A DNA stretch of 64,000 bases from Nostocoides jenkinsii Ben 74. GTDB lineage: Bacteria > Actinomycetota > Actinomycetes > Actinomycetales > Dermatophilaceae. The stretch is taken from the NCBI RefSeq assembly GCF_001046875.1, contig NZ_HF571038.1, positions 1,686,139 through 1,750,138 on the forward strand. Direction: 5' to 3'. The notes under the pieces are model-generated. The model saw only the letters and a program-made list of their open reading frames with translations. It did no database searches and had not been told where the DNA came from. Made by a program: the position numbers and the translations under genes. Positions 17,048 to 28,112 of this stretch are shown in pieces (the stretch's first letter is position 1; every line of letters starts with the position of its first letter).

Positions 17048-18136
17048 ATGACCATGACCACGGACAGCACACCGCGCAGCGGCGCGCACCACCACCGCGC
17101 CGGCGCCCGCGATTGGAGCGCTCCCCCACCCCTATCGTCGGCGCGTGCCTTCCACCGCACGCTGCCCGGCTACGCGCCGACCCGCCTCGCCGTACTCCCC
17201 GAGGTTGCCCGCGAAGTCGGTCTCGGACGGGTCCTCGTCAAGGACGAAACCAACCGTCTCGGCCTGCCAGCGTTCAAGGTGCTCGGCGCGAGCTGGGCTG
17301 TGCACCAAGCGCTTTCGGCCCTGGAAGCGGCCGGCGAGCCCCGCCCGCCGCGCCTGACCACGGCCACCGACGGCAACCACGGCCGGGCCCTGGCCCGCAC
17401 GGGGGCGCTGCTCGACATACCGGCAACGATCTTCATCCCCGACGGGGTTCACCCGCAGGCGGCCGACGCCATCCGGGCCGAAGGCGCCGAGGTCGTGGCC
17501 ACCGGACTCGACTATGACGGGGCGGTGGCGGCCGCCACGGCATACGCCCACGAGACGGGCGCGCTGCTCGTCCAGGACACGGCGTGGCCGGGGTATGAGG
17601 AGATTCCCGCCTGGATCGTCGAGGGCTATCGCACTCTCGTCGAGGAGGTCGATGAGCAACTCGCCGCGGACGGCCGCACACCCGATCTCGTCGTCATCCC
17701 TGTCGGCGTCGGGTCACTCGCGCAGGGCGTGATCGAGCACTACCGCACCCCCGGCCGCGCCGCCCGCCCGGCCCTCCTCGCCGTAGAACCCGTCACCGCC
17801 GCATGTGTCCTCGCGAGCCGGCAGGTCGGCGAACCCCTCTCAGTCGCCACCACCGCGACGACAATGGCCGGCCTGAACTGCGGTACGCCGTCGAGCGCGG
17901 CCTGGCCCGCGCTCTCCGAAGGACTGGATGCCGTTGTCGCCGTGACGGATTCGGAAGCCCGCGCCGCCCAAGCCATCCTCCGCGCCGCGGGCATCGACGC
18001 CGGCCCGTGCGGCGCCGCGCCACTCGCTGGACTCCTCGCCATGGTCGCCACCGGCGCGCTCGCCGACCTCAATCTCCCCGCCGACGCCACCGTGGTGCTC
18101 TTGTGCACCGAGGGCGCCGCCGCCAATCCCGCCTGA
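17048..18136 (+). CDS. dpaL: Diaminopropionate ammonia-lyase, PLP enzyme
   Basis: 362 residues of fold-type II PLP enzyme. The PLP lysine is in LPAFKVLGASWA and the substrate/PLP loop in TATDGNHGRALAR; GLNCGTPS later in the chain is typical of diaminopropionate ammonia-lyase, which turns 2,3-diaminopropionate into pyruvate and two ammonia. First gene of a three-gene operon with two M20-type hydrolases (12- and 3-base gaps). In E. coli the homologue YgeX is next to the M20 protein YgeY, so the pairing is conserved in kind. Two in-frame ATGs (17048, 17054) are possible starts. Exact substrate is not proven by the motifs. Confidence 0.75.
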   Translation: MTMTTDSTPRSGAHHHRAGARDWSAPPPLSSARAFHRTLPGYAPTRLAVLPEVAREVGLGRVLVKDETNRLGLPAFKVLGASWAVHQALSALEAAGEPRPPRLTTATDGNHGRALARTGALLDIPATIFIPDGVHPQAADAIRAEGAEVVATGLDYDGAVAAATAYAHETGALLVQDTAWPGYEEIPAWIVEGYRTLVEEVDEQLAADGRTPDLVVIPVGVGSLAQGVIEHYRTPGRAARPALLAVEPVTAACVLASRQVGEPLSVATTATTMAGLNCGTPSSAAWPALSEGLDAVVAVTDSEARAAQAILRAAGIDAGPCGAAPLAGLLAMVATGALADLNLPADATVVLLCTEGAAANPA

Positions 18137-18148
18137 ACGGACCTGACC

Positions 18149-19402
18149 ATGGACACTCCACTGCACATCAACGGCGAGCGCCTCTGGTCGCGCCTGATGG
18201 AGCTCGCCGAGGTCGGGGAGTATGACGCCCACTCCGGCCTGCGCGGCGTCAACCGGCTCGCGCTCACCGACGCGGATTCCGCGGGTCGTCAGCTCGTCGT
18301 CGGATGGATGCGCGCGGCTGGCCTCGCCGTGCGAGTCGACGCCATGGGCAATGTCTTCGCGAGGCGAGGCGGCACGGATCCCGATGCCGCCCCGGTCATG
18401 TCCGCGTCCCACATCGACAGCGTCGCGACCGCGGGTGCGTTCGACGGATGCCTCGGCGTGCTGGCGGCTTTGGAGGCCGTGCAGGCCCTCGACGAACTCG
18501 CGCTCTCCACGCGGCGGCCGATCGACATCGGCTTCTTCACCGAGGAAGAAGGCGTTCGCTTCGGCACCGACATGCTTGGCTCGGCGGTGGCGTGCGGGCG
18601 CATCGACATCGCCCACGCGCACGCCCTAACAGACGCCGAAGGCACCACTCTCGCAGCGGAATTGGCCCGCACCGGATGGAACGGAACGCATCCGGCCCAG
18701 CTCGAACCGCCGCACGCCTACGTCGAATGCCATATCGAGCAGGGCCCCGTTCTCGCCGCCGAGGGCCTGACTCTTGGCGTGGTCACTGGCGTCCAGGGCA
18801 TCAGCTGGCAGGAGGTCACCATCGAGGGCCGCTCCGCGCATGCTGGGACCACCCCCACCGAGCTCCGGCGCGATGCCGGTCTTGCCGCCGCCCGCGTCAT
18901 CACCCACGTACAGGAACTCGTCGACTCCCGTCGGTATGGCGAGTTGCGCGGCACCATCGGTCAACTGCGACTCGCCCCCGGACTGACGAATGTCGTTGCG
19001 CACCAAGCCATCCTGACCGTCGACCTCCGCAACCCCGACGAAGAGGCGCTGTCGGCGGCGGAAGGCGAGCTCGCGGCATACCTCAAATCCTTGGAAGAAG
19101 CCGGCCTGACCGTCCGCACGAAGCGGATGGCGCGCACGGCGCCGGTGCCCTTCGATGAGGGTGTGCAGAAGGCGATCGCGCAGGCGATAGAGGATCTTGG
19201 CCACGAGTTTCGGCACCTGATCTCCGGCGCCGGACACGACGCGCAGGAGGTGGCCGCGATTGCCCCGACGGCGATGATCTTCGTCCGCGGCGAATACGAC
19301 GGGATCAGCCACAATCCGAGGGAGTATTCGACCCCCGAGGCCTGCCACGCGGGCGCCGACGTGCTCGCCACCGTGCTTTACCGACTCGCGAACGAGGACT
19401 AA
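18149..19402 (+). CDS. M20-type amidohydrolase (allantoate/N-carbamoyl-amino-acid hydrolase family)
   Basis: 417 residues matching the hydantoinase/carbamoylase branch of M20: a His-Asp pair in SASHIDSV, GAFDGCLGVLAALEAV, FFTEEEGVRF with metal ligands, HIEQGPVL and a C-terminal ISGAGHDAQ. Such enzymes use two metals to remove a carbamoyl or ureido group from an amino acid (HyuC) or to open allantoate (AllC). Its place between a diaminopropionate lyase and a second M20 enzyme suggests unmasking of an N-substituted diamino acid before deamination (inference). Confidence 0.8.
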   Translation: MDTPLHINGERLWSRLMELAEVGEYDAHSGLRGVNRLALTDADSAGRQLVVGWMRAAGLAVRVDAMGNVFARRGGTDPDAAPVMSASHIDSVATAGAFDGCLGVLAALEAVQALDELALSTRRPIDIGFFTEEEGVRFGTDMLGSAVACGRIDIAHAHALTDAEGTTLAAELARTGWNGTHPAQLEPPHAYVECHIEQGPVLAAEGLTLGVVTGVQGISWQEVTIEGRSAHAGTTPTELRRDAGLAAARVITHVQELVDSRRYGELRGTIGQLRLAPGLTNVVAHQAILTVDLRNPDEEALSAAEGELAAYLKSLEEAGLTVRTKRMARTAPVPFDEGVQKAIAQAIEDLGHEFRHLISGAGHDAQEVAAIAPTAMIFVRGEYDGISHNPREYSTPEACHAGADVLATVLYRLANED

Positions 19403-19405
19403 CGA

Positions 19406-20551
19406 ATGACCGACATCTCCCCCGAGCTGCTGTCGTTGCTCACGGATCTGGTTGCCATCGACTCGGTCAATCCCGGGCTCGATTCGACCGGTGCGGGCGA
19501 GGCGCCGCTGGCCGATCATCTCGAAACTTGGTGTGGCGAGCGGGGACTCGCGGTGACCCGACACGGATCACCGGAGCGTCCGAGCCTGCTCATCTCGACC
19601 ACCCGCGGCGCGCCCGGGCCGACGCTGGTCCTGTGCGGGCATCTCGACACCGTCGGCCTCGCCGGGATGAGCGAGCCGCTCGCCCCGCGCATCGAGGGCG
19701 GACGTATGCATGGTCGGGGCACCTATGACATGAAGGGCGGCTTGGCGGCGGCTCTGGTCACGGCAGCACGGCTCGATGTTCCGGAGCACCGCGGCCGGAT
19801 CGTCGTGGCCGCCGTCGCCGACGAGGAGAACCTCAGCCAAGGCATGGAGGACGTCCTCGCCTCGCTCTCCGCTGACGCCGCGGTCGTCACCGAGCCGACC
19901 GAGTTGGAGGTGGTGACCGCGCACCGCGGCTTCGCGTGGCTGACGGTGACGGCGTATGGCGTTGCCGCGCATGGCTCTCGGCCACACCTTGGCGTCGACG
20001 CCATCGTCGCCATGGGTCCGGTGCTCACTGGCCTGGCGGAGCTGCAGACCACCTTGGCCGAGGCCGCGCATCCGTTGCTCGGACCGGGGACCGTGCACGC
20101 ATCGCTGATCGAGGGCGGCACGGAGGTCTCGACGATTCCGGACCGTTGCGTCCTTCGGGTCGAGCGCCGCACCCTGCCCGGCGAGTCGGGAGCCACGGTG
20201 CTAGCCGAACTCGACGCCGTCGTGGATCGCGCTCGCGAAGCGATGCCGGACGCGCGCTTCGAGGTGACGCTGGACCTCCAGCGCGAGCCACTCGAAACCA
20301 GCGCCGACCATCCGCTGGTGCAGGCCGCTTTGGACGCACGCGAGGCGGTCGTGGGGGCGACGAGTTCTCCTGCGGGAGCGAGCTTTTGGGCCGACAGCGC
20401 GTTGCTGGCCGGCGCGGGCATACCGACAATTCTGCTGGGCCCGATCGGGGAAGGCGCGCACGCCGACGTCGAATGGGTCGACCTGGCGTCGGTTGAGCAG
20501 ACCGCTCAGATCCTGTGCAGCATCGCCGAGCGACTGCCGCGGACGCAATAA
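19406..20551 (+). CDS. M20-family metallopeptidase (ArgE/DapE-like)
   Basis: 381 residues. Metal ligands appear in LCGHLDTVG, GRGTYDMKGGLAAAL and ADEENLSQGME, and the dimerisation lid is in the middle. Third gene of the operon and comparable to YgeY, the M20 partner of YgeX. Probably a deacylase or dipeptidase acting on a substrate related to diaminopropionate. The last codons and the TAA stop lie inside the long hairpin at 20541-20600. Confidence 0.8.
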   Translation: MTDISPELLSLLTDLVAIDSVNPGLDSTGAGEAPLADHLETWCGERGLAVTRHGSPERPSLLISTTRGAPGPTLVLCGHLDTVGLAGMSEPLAPRIEGGRMHGRGTYDMKGGLAAALVTAARLDVPEHRGRIVVAAVADEENLSQGMEDVLASLSADAAVVTEPTELEVVTAHRGFAWLTVTAYGVAAHGSRPHLGVDAIVAMGPVLTGLAELQTTLAEAAHPLLGPGTVHASLIEGGTEVSTIPDRCVLRVERRTLPGESGATVLAELDAVVDRAREAMPDARFEVTLDLQREPLETSADHPLVQAALDAREAVVGATSSPAGASFWADSALLAGAGIPTILLGPIGEGAHADVEWVDLASVEQTAQILCSIAERLPRTQ

Positions 20552-20641
20552 CCTGGCGCGGACGCAAAAGCTCTTGCGTCCGCGCCAGGTTATTGCGTCC
20601 GCCAGTCCCCGTCCGTCACGTTATTGCGTCCCGGGGACGCC
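20538..20641. terminator. Long hairpin and 19-base repeat units between convergent genes
   Basis: A 27-base perfect stem (20541-20567 with 20574-20600, loop AAGCTC) includes the stop of the M20 gene. It is also built of units of 19: CGCGGACGCAA recurs at 20538 and 20557, and TTGCGTCCGC recurs at 20574 and 20593. A second, smaller dyad GTCCCCG/CGGGGAC lies at 20605-20638. There is no T tract. It sits between a plus-strand operon and the minus-strand marR-like gene, so it probably serves as a two-way terminator. Confidence 0.6.
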
Positions 20642-20697
20642 TGAGTCCAACCTCAGCTCGTTGGGCGCGCACCTCTGGGAGCCAGCCACGATGAGCC

Positions 20698-21168
20698 CTA
20701 TCCTCCGTTGGCGTGAGCACGCCGCGTTGCTTCGATCACGACGTGCAGCCGGTCGCGCAGCTCTTCTAATTCAGTTAGAGGCATGCCGAGGCGTGCGACG
20801 ATGCCAGCCGGCACGGCCGGGGCGTACGCGCGCAGGGCCGCGCCCTCCTCGGTTAGCGTGACCGCGAGGGCCCGCTCGTCCTTCGCGTCGCGGGCGCGCG
20901 TGACATATCCCACGGCTTCCAGCCGCTTGACTAGCGGCGACAAAGTGGCCGGTTCCAATGACAAGCGGCCAGCGAGCTCCGTGAGGGAACTCGGTGATTT
21001 CTCCCAGAGTGCGAGCATCACCAGGTATTGCGGATGCGTCAGCCCCATCGGCTGCAGTAGCGGTCGATACAGCCCGATGACATTGCGAGCGGCGACAGCG
21101 AGGGCGAAGCAGACCTGTTGATCGAGCGCCAGCAGGTCAGAGGCGTACGTGTCAGCATCGGTGCTCAT
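20698..21168 (-). CDS. MarR-family transcriptional regulator
   Basis: 156 residues with the MarR winged helix: LTHPQYLVMLALWE, SLTELAGRLSLEPATLSPLVKRLE and the wing VTRARDAKDERALAVTLTEEG. The redox cysteine of the OhrR branch is at VCFALAV near residue 20, which may hint at peroxide sensing (weak inference). Divergent from a small ORF with a strong dyad between them, so autoregulation is likely. Confidence 0.85.
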   Translation of the reverse strand: MSTDADTYASDLLALDQQVCFALAVAARNVIGLYRPLLQPMGLTHPQYLVMLALWEKSPSSLTELAGRLSLEPATLSPLVKRLEAVGYVTRARDAKDERALAVTLTEEGAALRAYAPAVPAGIVARLGMPLTELEELRDRLHVVIEATRRAHANGG

Positions 21169-21196
21169 GAGGCGCCCAGTCTATCTCGTGCTAATA

Positions 21197-21225
21197 TTTA
21201 GGGCACTAGTTATTAGTGCCCTAAA
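21197..21225. promoter_or_regulatory. MarR-type operator dyad
   Basis: TTTAGGGCACTA-N5-TAGTGCCCTAAA, perfect 12-base arms, 29 bases before marR on one side and 15 before the small ORF on the other. Size and spacing suit a MarR dimer; it would cover the promoter of both genes. Confidence 0.7.
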
Positions 21226-21240
21226 TGACAGGACTGCATC

Positions 21241-21423
21241 ATGAGCAAGCCCGAATCCGACGGTCTCTCCCTCCTCTATCGCATCGGCTGGAGAATCCGC
21301 TACATCGGCTGGCACCTGTATGGCCCAGCTCAACAGGATGGCCCTAGCGACCCCCACTGGCGCCTTCGCGAGGAACGACGGCAACGCGTCGAGCAGGCCC
21401 GCTTGCAGCGCGGTCAGAACTGA
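21241..21423 (+). CDS. Small hypothetical protein, probable MarR target
   Basis: 60 residues (MSKPESDGLSLLYRIGWRI.., rich in Arg, Trp and Tyr near the start, charged tail). Not a family I recognise. Support: ATG with AGGA seven bases before it, GC-rich third positions, and placement directly after a MarR operator. No membrane segment or catalytic motif. A 119-residue frame on the other strand overlaps it and was judged the shadow. Confidence 0.5.
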   Translation: MSKPESDGLSLLYRIGWRIRYIGWHLYGPAQQDGPSDPHWRLREERRQRVEQARLQRGQN

Positions 21424-21483
21424 ACCTGGGGAAAGCCACCAGAAATGGCGCTTTACGTGGACCCGGTGGCCGCCGCTGCGGGT

Positions 21484-21500
21484 CAGGTTATTGCGTCCGC
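21484..21500 (+). repeat. Second copy of the 20586-20602 repeat
   Basis: CAGGTTATTGCGTCCGC is identical over 17 bases to 20586-20602. Both copies lie at the outer edges of the marR/small-ORF pair, at junctions with convergent neighbours. Otherwise 21424-21548 holds no gene. Confidence 0.7.
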
Positions 21501-21548
21501 GAGCCCAACGCACCAGGCCATCGCGGGCGCCACGGCCCACGCCCGGGC

Positions 21549-23995
<2,447 letters not shown>

Positions 23996-24121
23996 TTTGT
24001 TGAGTATGCCGAGACCCCACGCTAGCGCCCCTCGTCACCTCCTTCCAGGAGTCACCGGCGTGACGTGGGCGACGTCACCGAGCCCGAACGGCGGGCAAGT
24101 TGCGATGGCTAAGGTGACGCC

Positions 24122-24676
24122 ATGCCCCTGCGTAGCGCGATCCTCGCCGCCCTGGTCGTGGGTGAAGCCTCCGGCTACGACCTGACCAAGGACTTCGGGA
24201 CGACGGTGGCAAACTTCTGGTCCGCCACCCCGCAGCAGCTCTACCGCGAGCTGGACCGGCTCGAACGAGACGGCCTGATCCGCGCCGAAACGGTTCAGCA
24301 AGAGCACCGCCCGACCAAGCGGGTATTCCGGTTGACCGAATCCGGCGACGCGGAGGTGCGACGGTTCACCCGCCAACGGCCCAAGCAGAGCGCGATCCGT
24401 GACGAGTTGCTGGTCCAGGTGCAGGCTGTGGATGCCGGCGACATCAATGCGGTTGCCGACGCCGTCGAGTTGCGCCTTGAGGCGGCCAAACACAAGCTTG
24501 CCCGCTACCAGCGACGGCAGGCCGCGATGCTCGACGGGCAGTCGGAGGCGGACTACCTGGCGACCGCCGAGCGCATCGGCCCCTACCTGACGCTCCTGCG
24601 GGGGCTCGCCTTCGAGCAGGAAAACATCCGCTGGGGCACCAAAACCCTTGCGGCACTTCGCTCTCGGACCCGCTGA
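24122..24676 (+). CDS. PadR-family transcriptional regulator
   Basis: 184 residues: N-terminal winged helix (LRSAILAALVVGEASGYDLTKDF, SATPQQLYRELDRLERDGLI) and a C-terminal helical dimerisation part. PadR regulators often repress a neighbouring transporter or enzyme gene; the divergent NTF2/fadH pair is the nearest candidate target. The intergenic stretch 23996-24121 has GTCACC/GGTGAC-type short repeats but no clear operator. Confidence 0.8.
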   Translation: MPLRSAILAALVVGEASGYDLTKDFGTTVANFWSATPQQLYRELDRLERDGLIRAETVQQEHRPTKRVFRLTESGDAEVRRFTRQRPKQSAIRDELLVQVQAVDAGDINAVADAVELRLEAAKHKLARYQRRQAAMLDGQSEADYLATAERIGPYLTLLRGLAFEQENIRWGTKTLAALRSRTR

Positions 24677-24736
24677 CGAGTTTGATTCAAGCCGCACCGA
24701 CGACGTCCCGCACGCCCTCGGGTGCATGATGAGCGC

Positions 24737-25908
24737 ATGTGCGACACCCTCGTGCACCTCACCGATGCCGGCGTGCTGTTCGCCAAGAACTCGGATCGCG
24801 ATCCGGTCGAGGCGCAGCAGGTGGAGTTTCACGCCGCCGCGCGCCACGAACCCGGACGAATCCGCCTGACGCACACCGATATCGACCAAGTCGCGCAGAC
24901 CAATGCCGTGCTGATCTCGCGGCCGTGGTGGATGTGGGGCGCCGAGATGGGCACCAATGAGCATGGGCTGACCATCGGCAACGAGGCGGTCTTCACGCGG
25001 CGGGCGGGCGACGGCGGGGGCGACTTGACGGGGATGGACCTGCTGCGGCTGGCGCTGGAGCGGGCGAGCAATCGGCATGAGGCCGTGCAGGTCATCGTCA
25101 GCCTGCTGGAGCAACACGGTCAGGGTGGCGGGGCCAGCCAGGAGCATCCGCGCTTCCGCTACGACAACTCCTATCTCATCGCCGACCCTACCGGCGCCGT
25201 GGTCCTCGAGACGGCGGGCCGGCGGCACGCGGTCGAGGAGGTCCGCGGTGCGCGGTCCATCTCCAACGGCCTGACCATCCCCGGCTTCGCCGAGCGGTAT
25301 GCCGATCCCCTCCGCGGCCGGGTGGCCCAGTGTTCCGTGCGCCAGGCACGCACGGGCGCGGCTGCGCAGGCCGCCGATGGTGTGCTCGACCTGATGTCAG
25401 CGCTGCGCGATCACGGCGGCGACGGATCGATCGCCTACCGGGGAGCCAATGGCGCGCTGGCGGCACCCTGCGCCCACGCCGGCGGCCTGCTGACCAGCAC
25501 CCAGACGACCGCCTCGTGGGTTGCTAACGCGACGACCGGCGAACACTGGGTGACCGGCACCGCCGCGCCGTGCACCTCGCTCTTCAAACCGGTCGCCCTG
25601 GCTCCCCCGTCGTGGCCACAGCCCACCGGGCTGAGCAATCGCGCCGACACCGCCCACCTGTGGTGGCGGCACGAGCGCCTTCATCGCGGCTGGACCCGCG
25701 ACCCGCAGGCGTATGCCGACACGCGCCGCGAGCGCGCGCTCTCGAACGCGAGTGGGTCGCCACCGCGACGTCGCCGGACGAGGCGTGGCCGCTCGCGTCC
25801 GCGTGGGAGGAACGGGGCGCGGCTGTCGTGCCCAGCGGGGATGTCCGGCCGGCGCTGGTTCGCGGGCTCTGGCGCCGCTGGGATCGAGCGTCGAGGATGG
25901 CGGGATGA
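24737..25908 (+). pseudogene. C69-family dipeptidase-like gene, frameshifted
   Basis: The start MCDTLVHLTDAGVLFAKNSDRD puts the nucleophile Cys at position 2, as in C69 and related N-terminal nucleophile hydrolases, so ATG 24737 is preferred over 24722. The family continues to about 25735 (QAYADTRRER), after which the reading frame turns to Arg-rich nonsense. The other frame carries on sensibly (LEREWVATATSPDEAW..) to a TGA at 25908 that overlaps the next ATG. One base seems to be missing in the CGCGAGCGCGCGCTC run near 25730-25745. Either a real inactivating frameshift or a sequencing error. Confidence 0.75.
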
Positions 25909-27275
25909 CCCGCATCCTCATCGTCGGCGCCGGCCTTGCCGGGCTGAGCGCAGCGCGCGAACTCACCCAGGCCGGCGTGGAATGCGTTGTCCTGGAAGCG
26001 CGCTCGCGCGTCGGCGGCCGTGTCATGGGCGGTTCGGTGGCTGGGCAGGCCGTCGAGTTCGGCGGGACGTGGATCGGCGAGCGGCACGAGCGCATGTATG
26101 CCCTCGCCGCCGAACTCGGCCTGCCAACCTTCCGCACCTATAACGACGACGGTCAACTGCTGGTCGACTTGGCCGGCCGTCAGTCGCGCATGAAGCCGAC
26201 GAAGGGCGCCGTGCCGAAGCTCAGCCCGTTCGCCCTCGCCGACCTCGGGCAGGGGCTGCTGCGCTTTGCGCGGATGGCCAAAGGCGTCGATCCCGAACGG
26301 CCGTGGCAGCACGCACACGCAGCGACGCTCGACGGGCAAACCTTCGAGACCTGGATCCGCCGCAACCTGCGCACCCCGAGCGGGCGCGCCTACTTCCGGA
26401 TCGCGACCGAGGCCGTTTTCGCCGCCGACCCGAGCGACCTCTCCCTGCTGCACGCCCTGTTCTACACCGCGAGCAATGCCGACTTGGAGACGTTGCTCGC
26501 GGTCGACCACGGCGCGCAACAAGACCGCGTCGTCGGCGGGACGATCCGCATTGCCGAGTCACTCGCCGAGGGCCTGGACATCCGGCTGGACTCCCCCGTG
26601 CGCGGAATTCAGCAGTCCCCCAACGGCATTCGAGCGGTATGCCGCGACGGCGCCACCCACGATGCCGACCGCGTCATCGTCGCCATCCCGCCCACGCTGG
26701 CCGGGCGCATCGACTACGACCCCATCCTGCCGAGCTGGCGCGACCAGCTCACGCAGAAGCTGCCCGCGGGCGCGGTGGCCAAGACGTTCGCGGCATACCC
26801 CACCCCGTTCTGGCGGGAGGCCGGGCTCAACGGGCAGGCCGCCTCGGATCGCGGACCGGTCAAGGTGACCTTCGATGTCTCCCCACCCAATGGTGAGGTG
26901 GGCATCCTGTTGGGCTTCGTCGAGGGCGGCGACGCCCGCCGTTGGGTTCGGTTGACGCAGGCCGAGCGCCGGCGCACGGTCCTGGACTGCTTCGTTCGGT
27001 ACTTCGGTCCGGAGGCTGCCAATCCGATCGACTATGCCGAGCAGGACTGGAGCGCCGAGGAGTTCTCGCGGGGCTGCTATGGCGCCCACTTCGCCCCCGG
27101 TGTGTGGACGGCATATGGCGAGGCCCTGCGCCCGCCGATCGGCCGAATCCATTGGGCCGGAGCCGAATACGCCACCCGCTGGAATGGCTACATGGAGGGC
27201 GCCGTGCGCTCCGGCACGGATGCCGCGCGCGAGGTCCTCGCCTCGCTCAGCGCAGGCGCACCGACAGGCACGTGA
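25905..27275 (+). CDS. Flavin monoamine oxidase family protein
   Basis: 456 residues. FAD-binding GAGLAGLSAARELTQAG at the start, RVGGRVMGG, GGTWIGERH, and the C-terminal HWAGAEYATRWNGYMEGAV typical of monoamine and putrescine oxidases, which oxidise amines to aldehydes with ammonia and peroxide. The ATG at 25905 overlaps the C69 stop by four bases. A longer in-frame start (25713) was rejected because it lies in the peptidase gene. The 3' end overlaps the convergent DDAH gene by 29 bases. Confidence 0.85.
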   Translation: MTRILIVGAGLAGLSAARELTQAGVECVVLEARSRVGGRVMGGSVAGQAVEFGGTWIGERHERMYALAAELGLPTFRTYNDDGQLLVDLAGRQSRMKPTKGAVPKLSPFALADLGQGLLRFARMAKGVDPERPWQHAHAATLDGQTFETWIRRNLRTPSGRAYFRIATEAVFAADPSDLSLLHALFYTASNADLETLLAVDHGAQQDRVVGGTIRIAESLAEGLDIRLDSPVRGIQQSPNGIRAVCRDGATHDADRVIVAIPPTLAGRIDYDPILPSWRDQLTQKLPAGAVAKTFAAYPTPFWREAGLNGQAASDRGPVKVTFDVSPPNGEVGILLGFVEGGDARRWVRLTQAERRRTVLDCFVRYFGPEAANPIDYAEQDWSAEEFSRGCYGAHFAPGVWTAYGEALRPPIGRIHWAGAEYATRWNGYMEGAVRSGTDAAREVLASLSAGAPTGT

Positions 27276-28029
27276 CGCAGCCTTCGAGTTTCTCGAACTC
27301 GCTGATGTCCACGGTCGTCACGCGGTAGCCGCGACCCCTCAGCAGATCGGCCGTCTGCGGGGCACTCGCGGCCATCAGTAAGTGGTCCGGGTCGAGGATG
27401 ACGACATGGGCGCCGCCCTCCTCCGGCATCCCCTCGTATGCCGGGAACGCGCCCGGCCAGTCCACCACCGGATCCCAGCCGATCACCGTGCCGTCCGGCA
27501 GTGCCGTGACCGCCGACTTCAGGTGCAGGGCGCGCTCGACGGTCACCGCTTGCGTGCGAATCCCGAACTCCCGCAGGTGGTTTGCAAGTTGTTGGATTCC
27601 CGCGCCATTCGTGCGTCCACCAAGCCCGACGTATGCCGTGCCCCCCACCCGCAGCACGTCTCCCCCATCGAGCGTCCCCGGCTCCTCAATGCGGGCGATC
27701 CGGTAGCCGAGGTCGCGCAGCGTCGCCTCGACGCCGGCGGACTCGCCACGCCGCTCGGGGGCACCCGACCTCGCGAGGATGGCGAGATCGCCTTGGACGA
27801 CGACCGGGTCCTCGATGAAGACGGCATCGGGACAGTCATCAGCCGGCGGCACCTCGACGGTCTCCCAGCCCGCGCAGCGGAGAGCTTCGGCATACGAAAG
27901 CCATTGGGAGAGCGCGCGATCGAGGTCCACAGGCTGCTTGTCGATGTGTGTAACGAGGCCGTCGGCGAGCAATAGACCGGGGCGGCGGATGAGGGCGCGA
28001 CGAACGGGCATACGCACCAGGGTATGCAT
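27247..28029 (-). CDS. Dimethylarginine dimethylaminohydrolase (DDAH) family
   Basis: 260 residues of the guanidino-group modifying superfamily. FIEDPVVV and LDGGDVL carry acidic substrate ligands, ALHLKSAVTAL a catalytic His, and EKLEGCVTCLSV the nucleophile Cys near the C-terminus. DDAH turns methylated arginine into citrulline and methylamine. Beside an amine oxidase and a basic amino acid permease this fits use of guanidino or amine compounds. An alternative start at a Met six residues later is possible. Confidence 0.85.
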   Translation of the reverse strand: MHTLVRMPVRRALIRRPGLLLADGLVTHIDKQPVDLDRALSQWLSYAEALRCAGWETVEVPPADDCPDAVFIEDPVVVQGDLAILARSGAPERRGESAGVEATLRDLGYRIARIEEPGTLDGGDVLRVGGTAYVGLGGRTNGAGIQQLANHLREFGIRTQAVTVERALHLKSAVTALPDGTVIGWDPVVDWPGAFPAYEGMPEEGGAHVVILDPDHLLMAASAPQTADLLRGRGYRVTTVDISEFEKLEGCVTCLSVRLR

Positions 28030-28112
28030 CGCTCGCGCATCCCTCGCGGTCTCGGCCAGGCAGCGCTATCTTGAACAGACTTGACGAGCGTCCACGAGTG
28101 GAGGTCACCGAA

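Noticed and set aside
21181-21540. 119-residue minus-strand frame opposite the small MarR-linked ORF
   Set aside because: Covers the operator and has no family features; judged a shadow frame.
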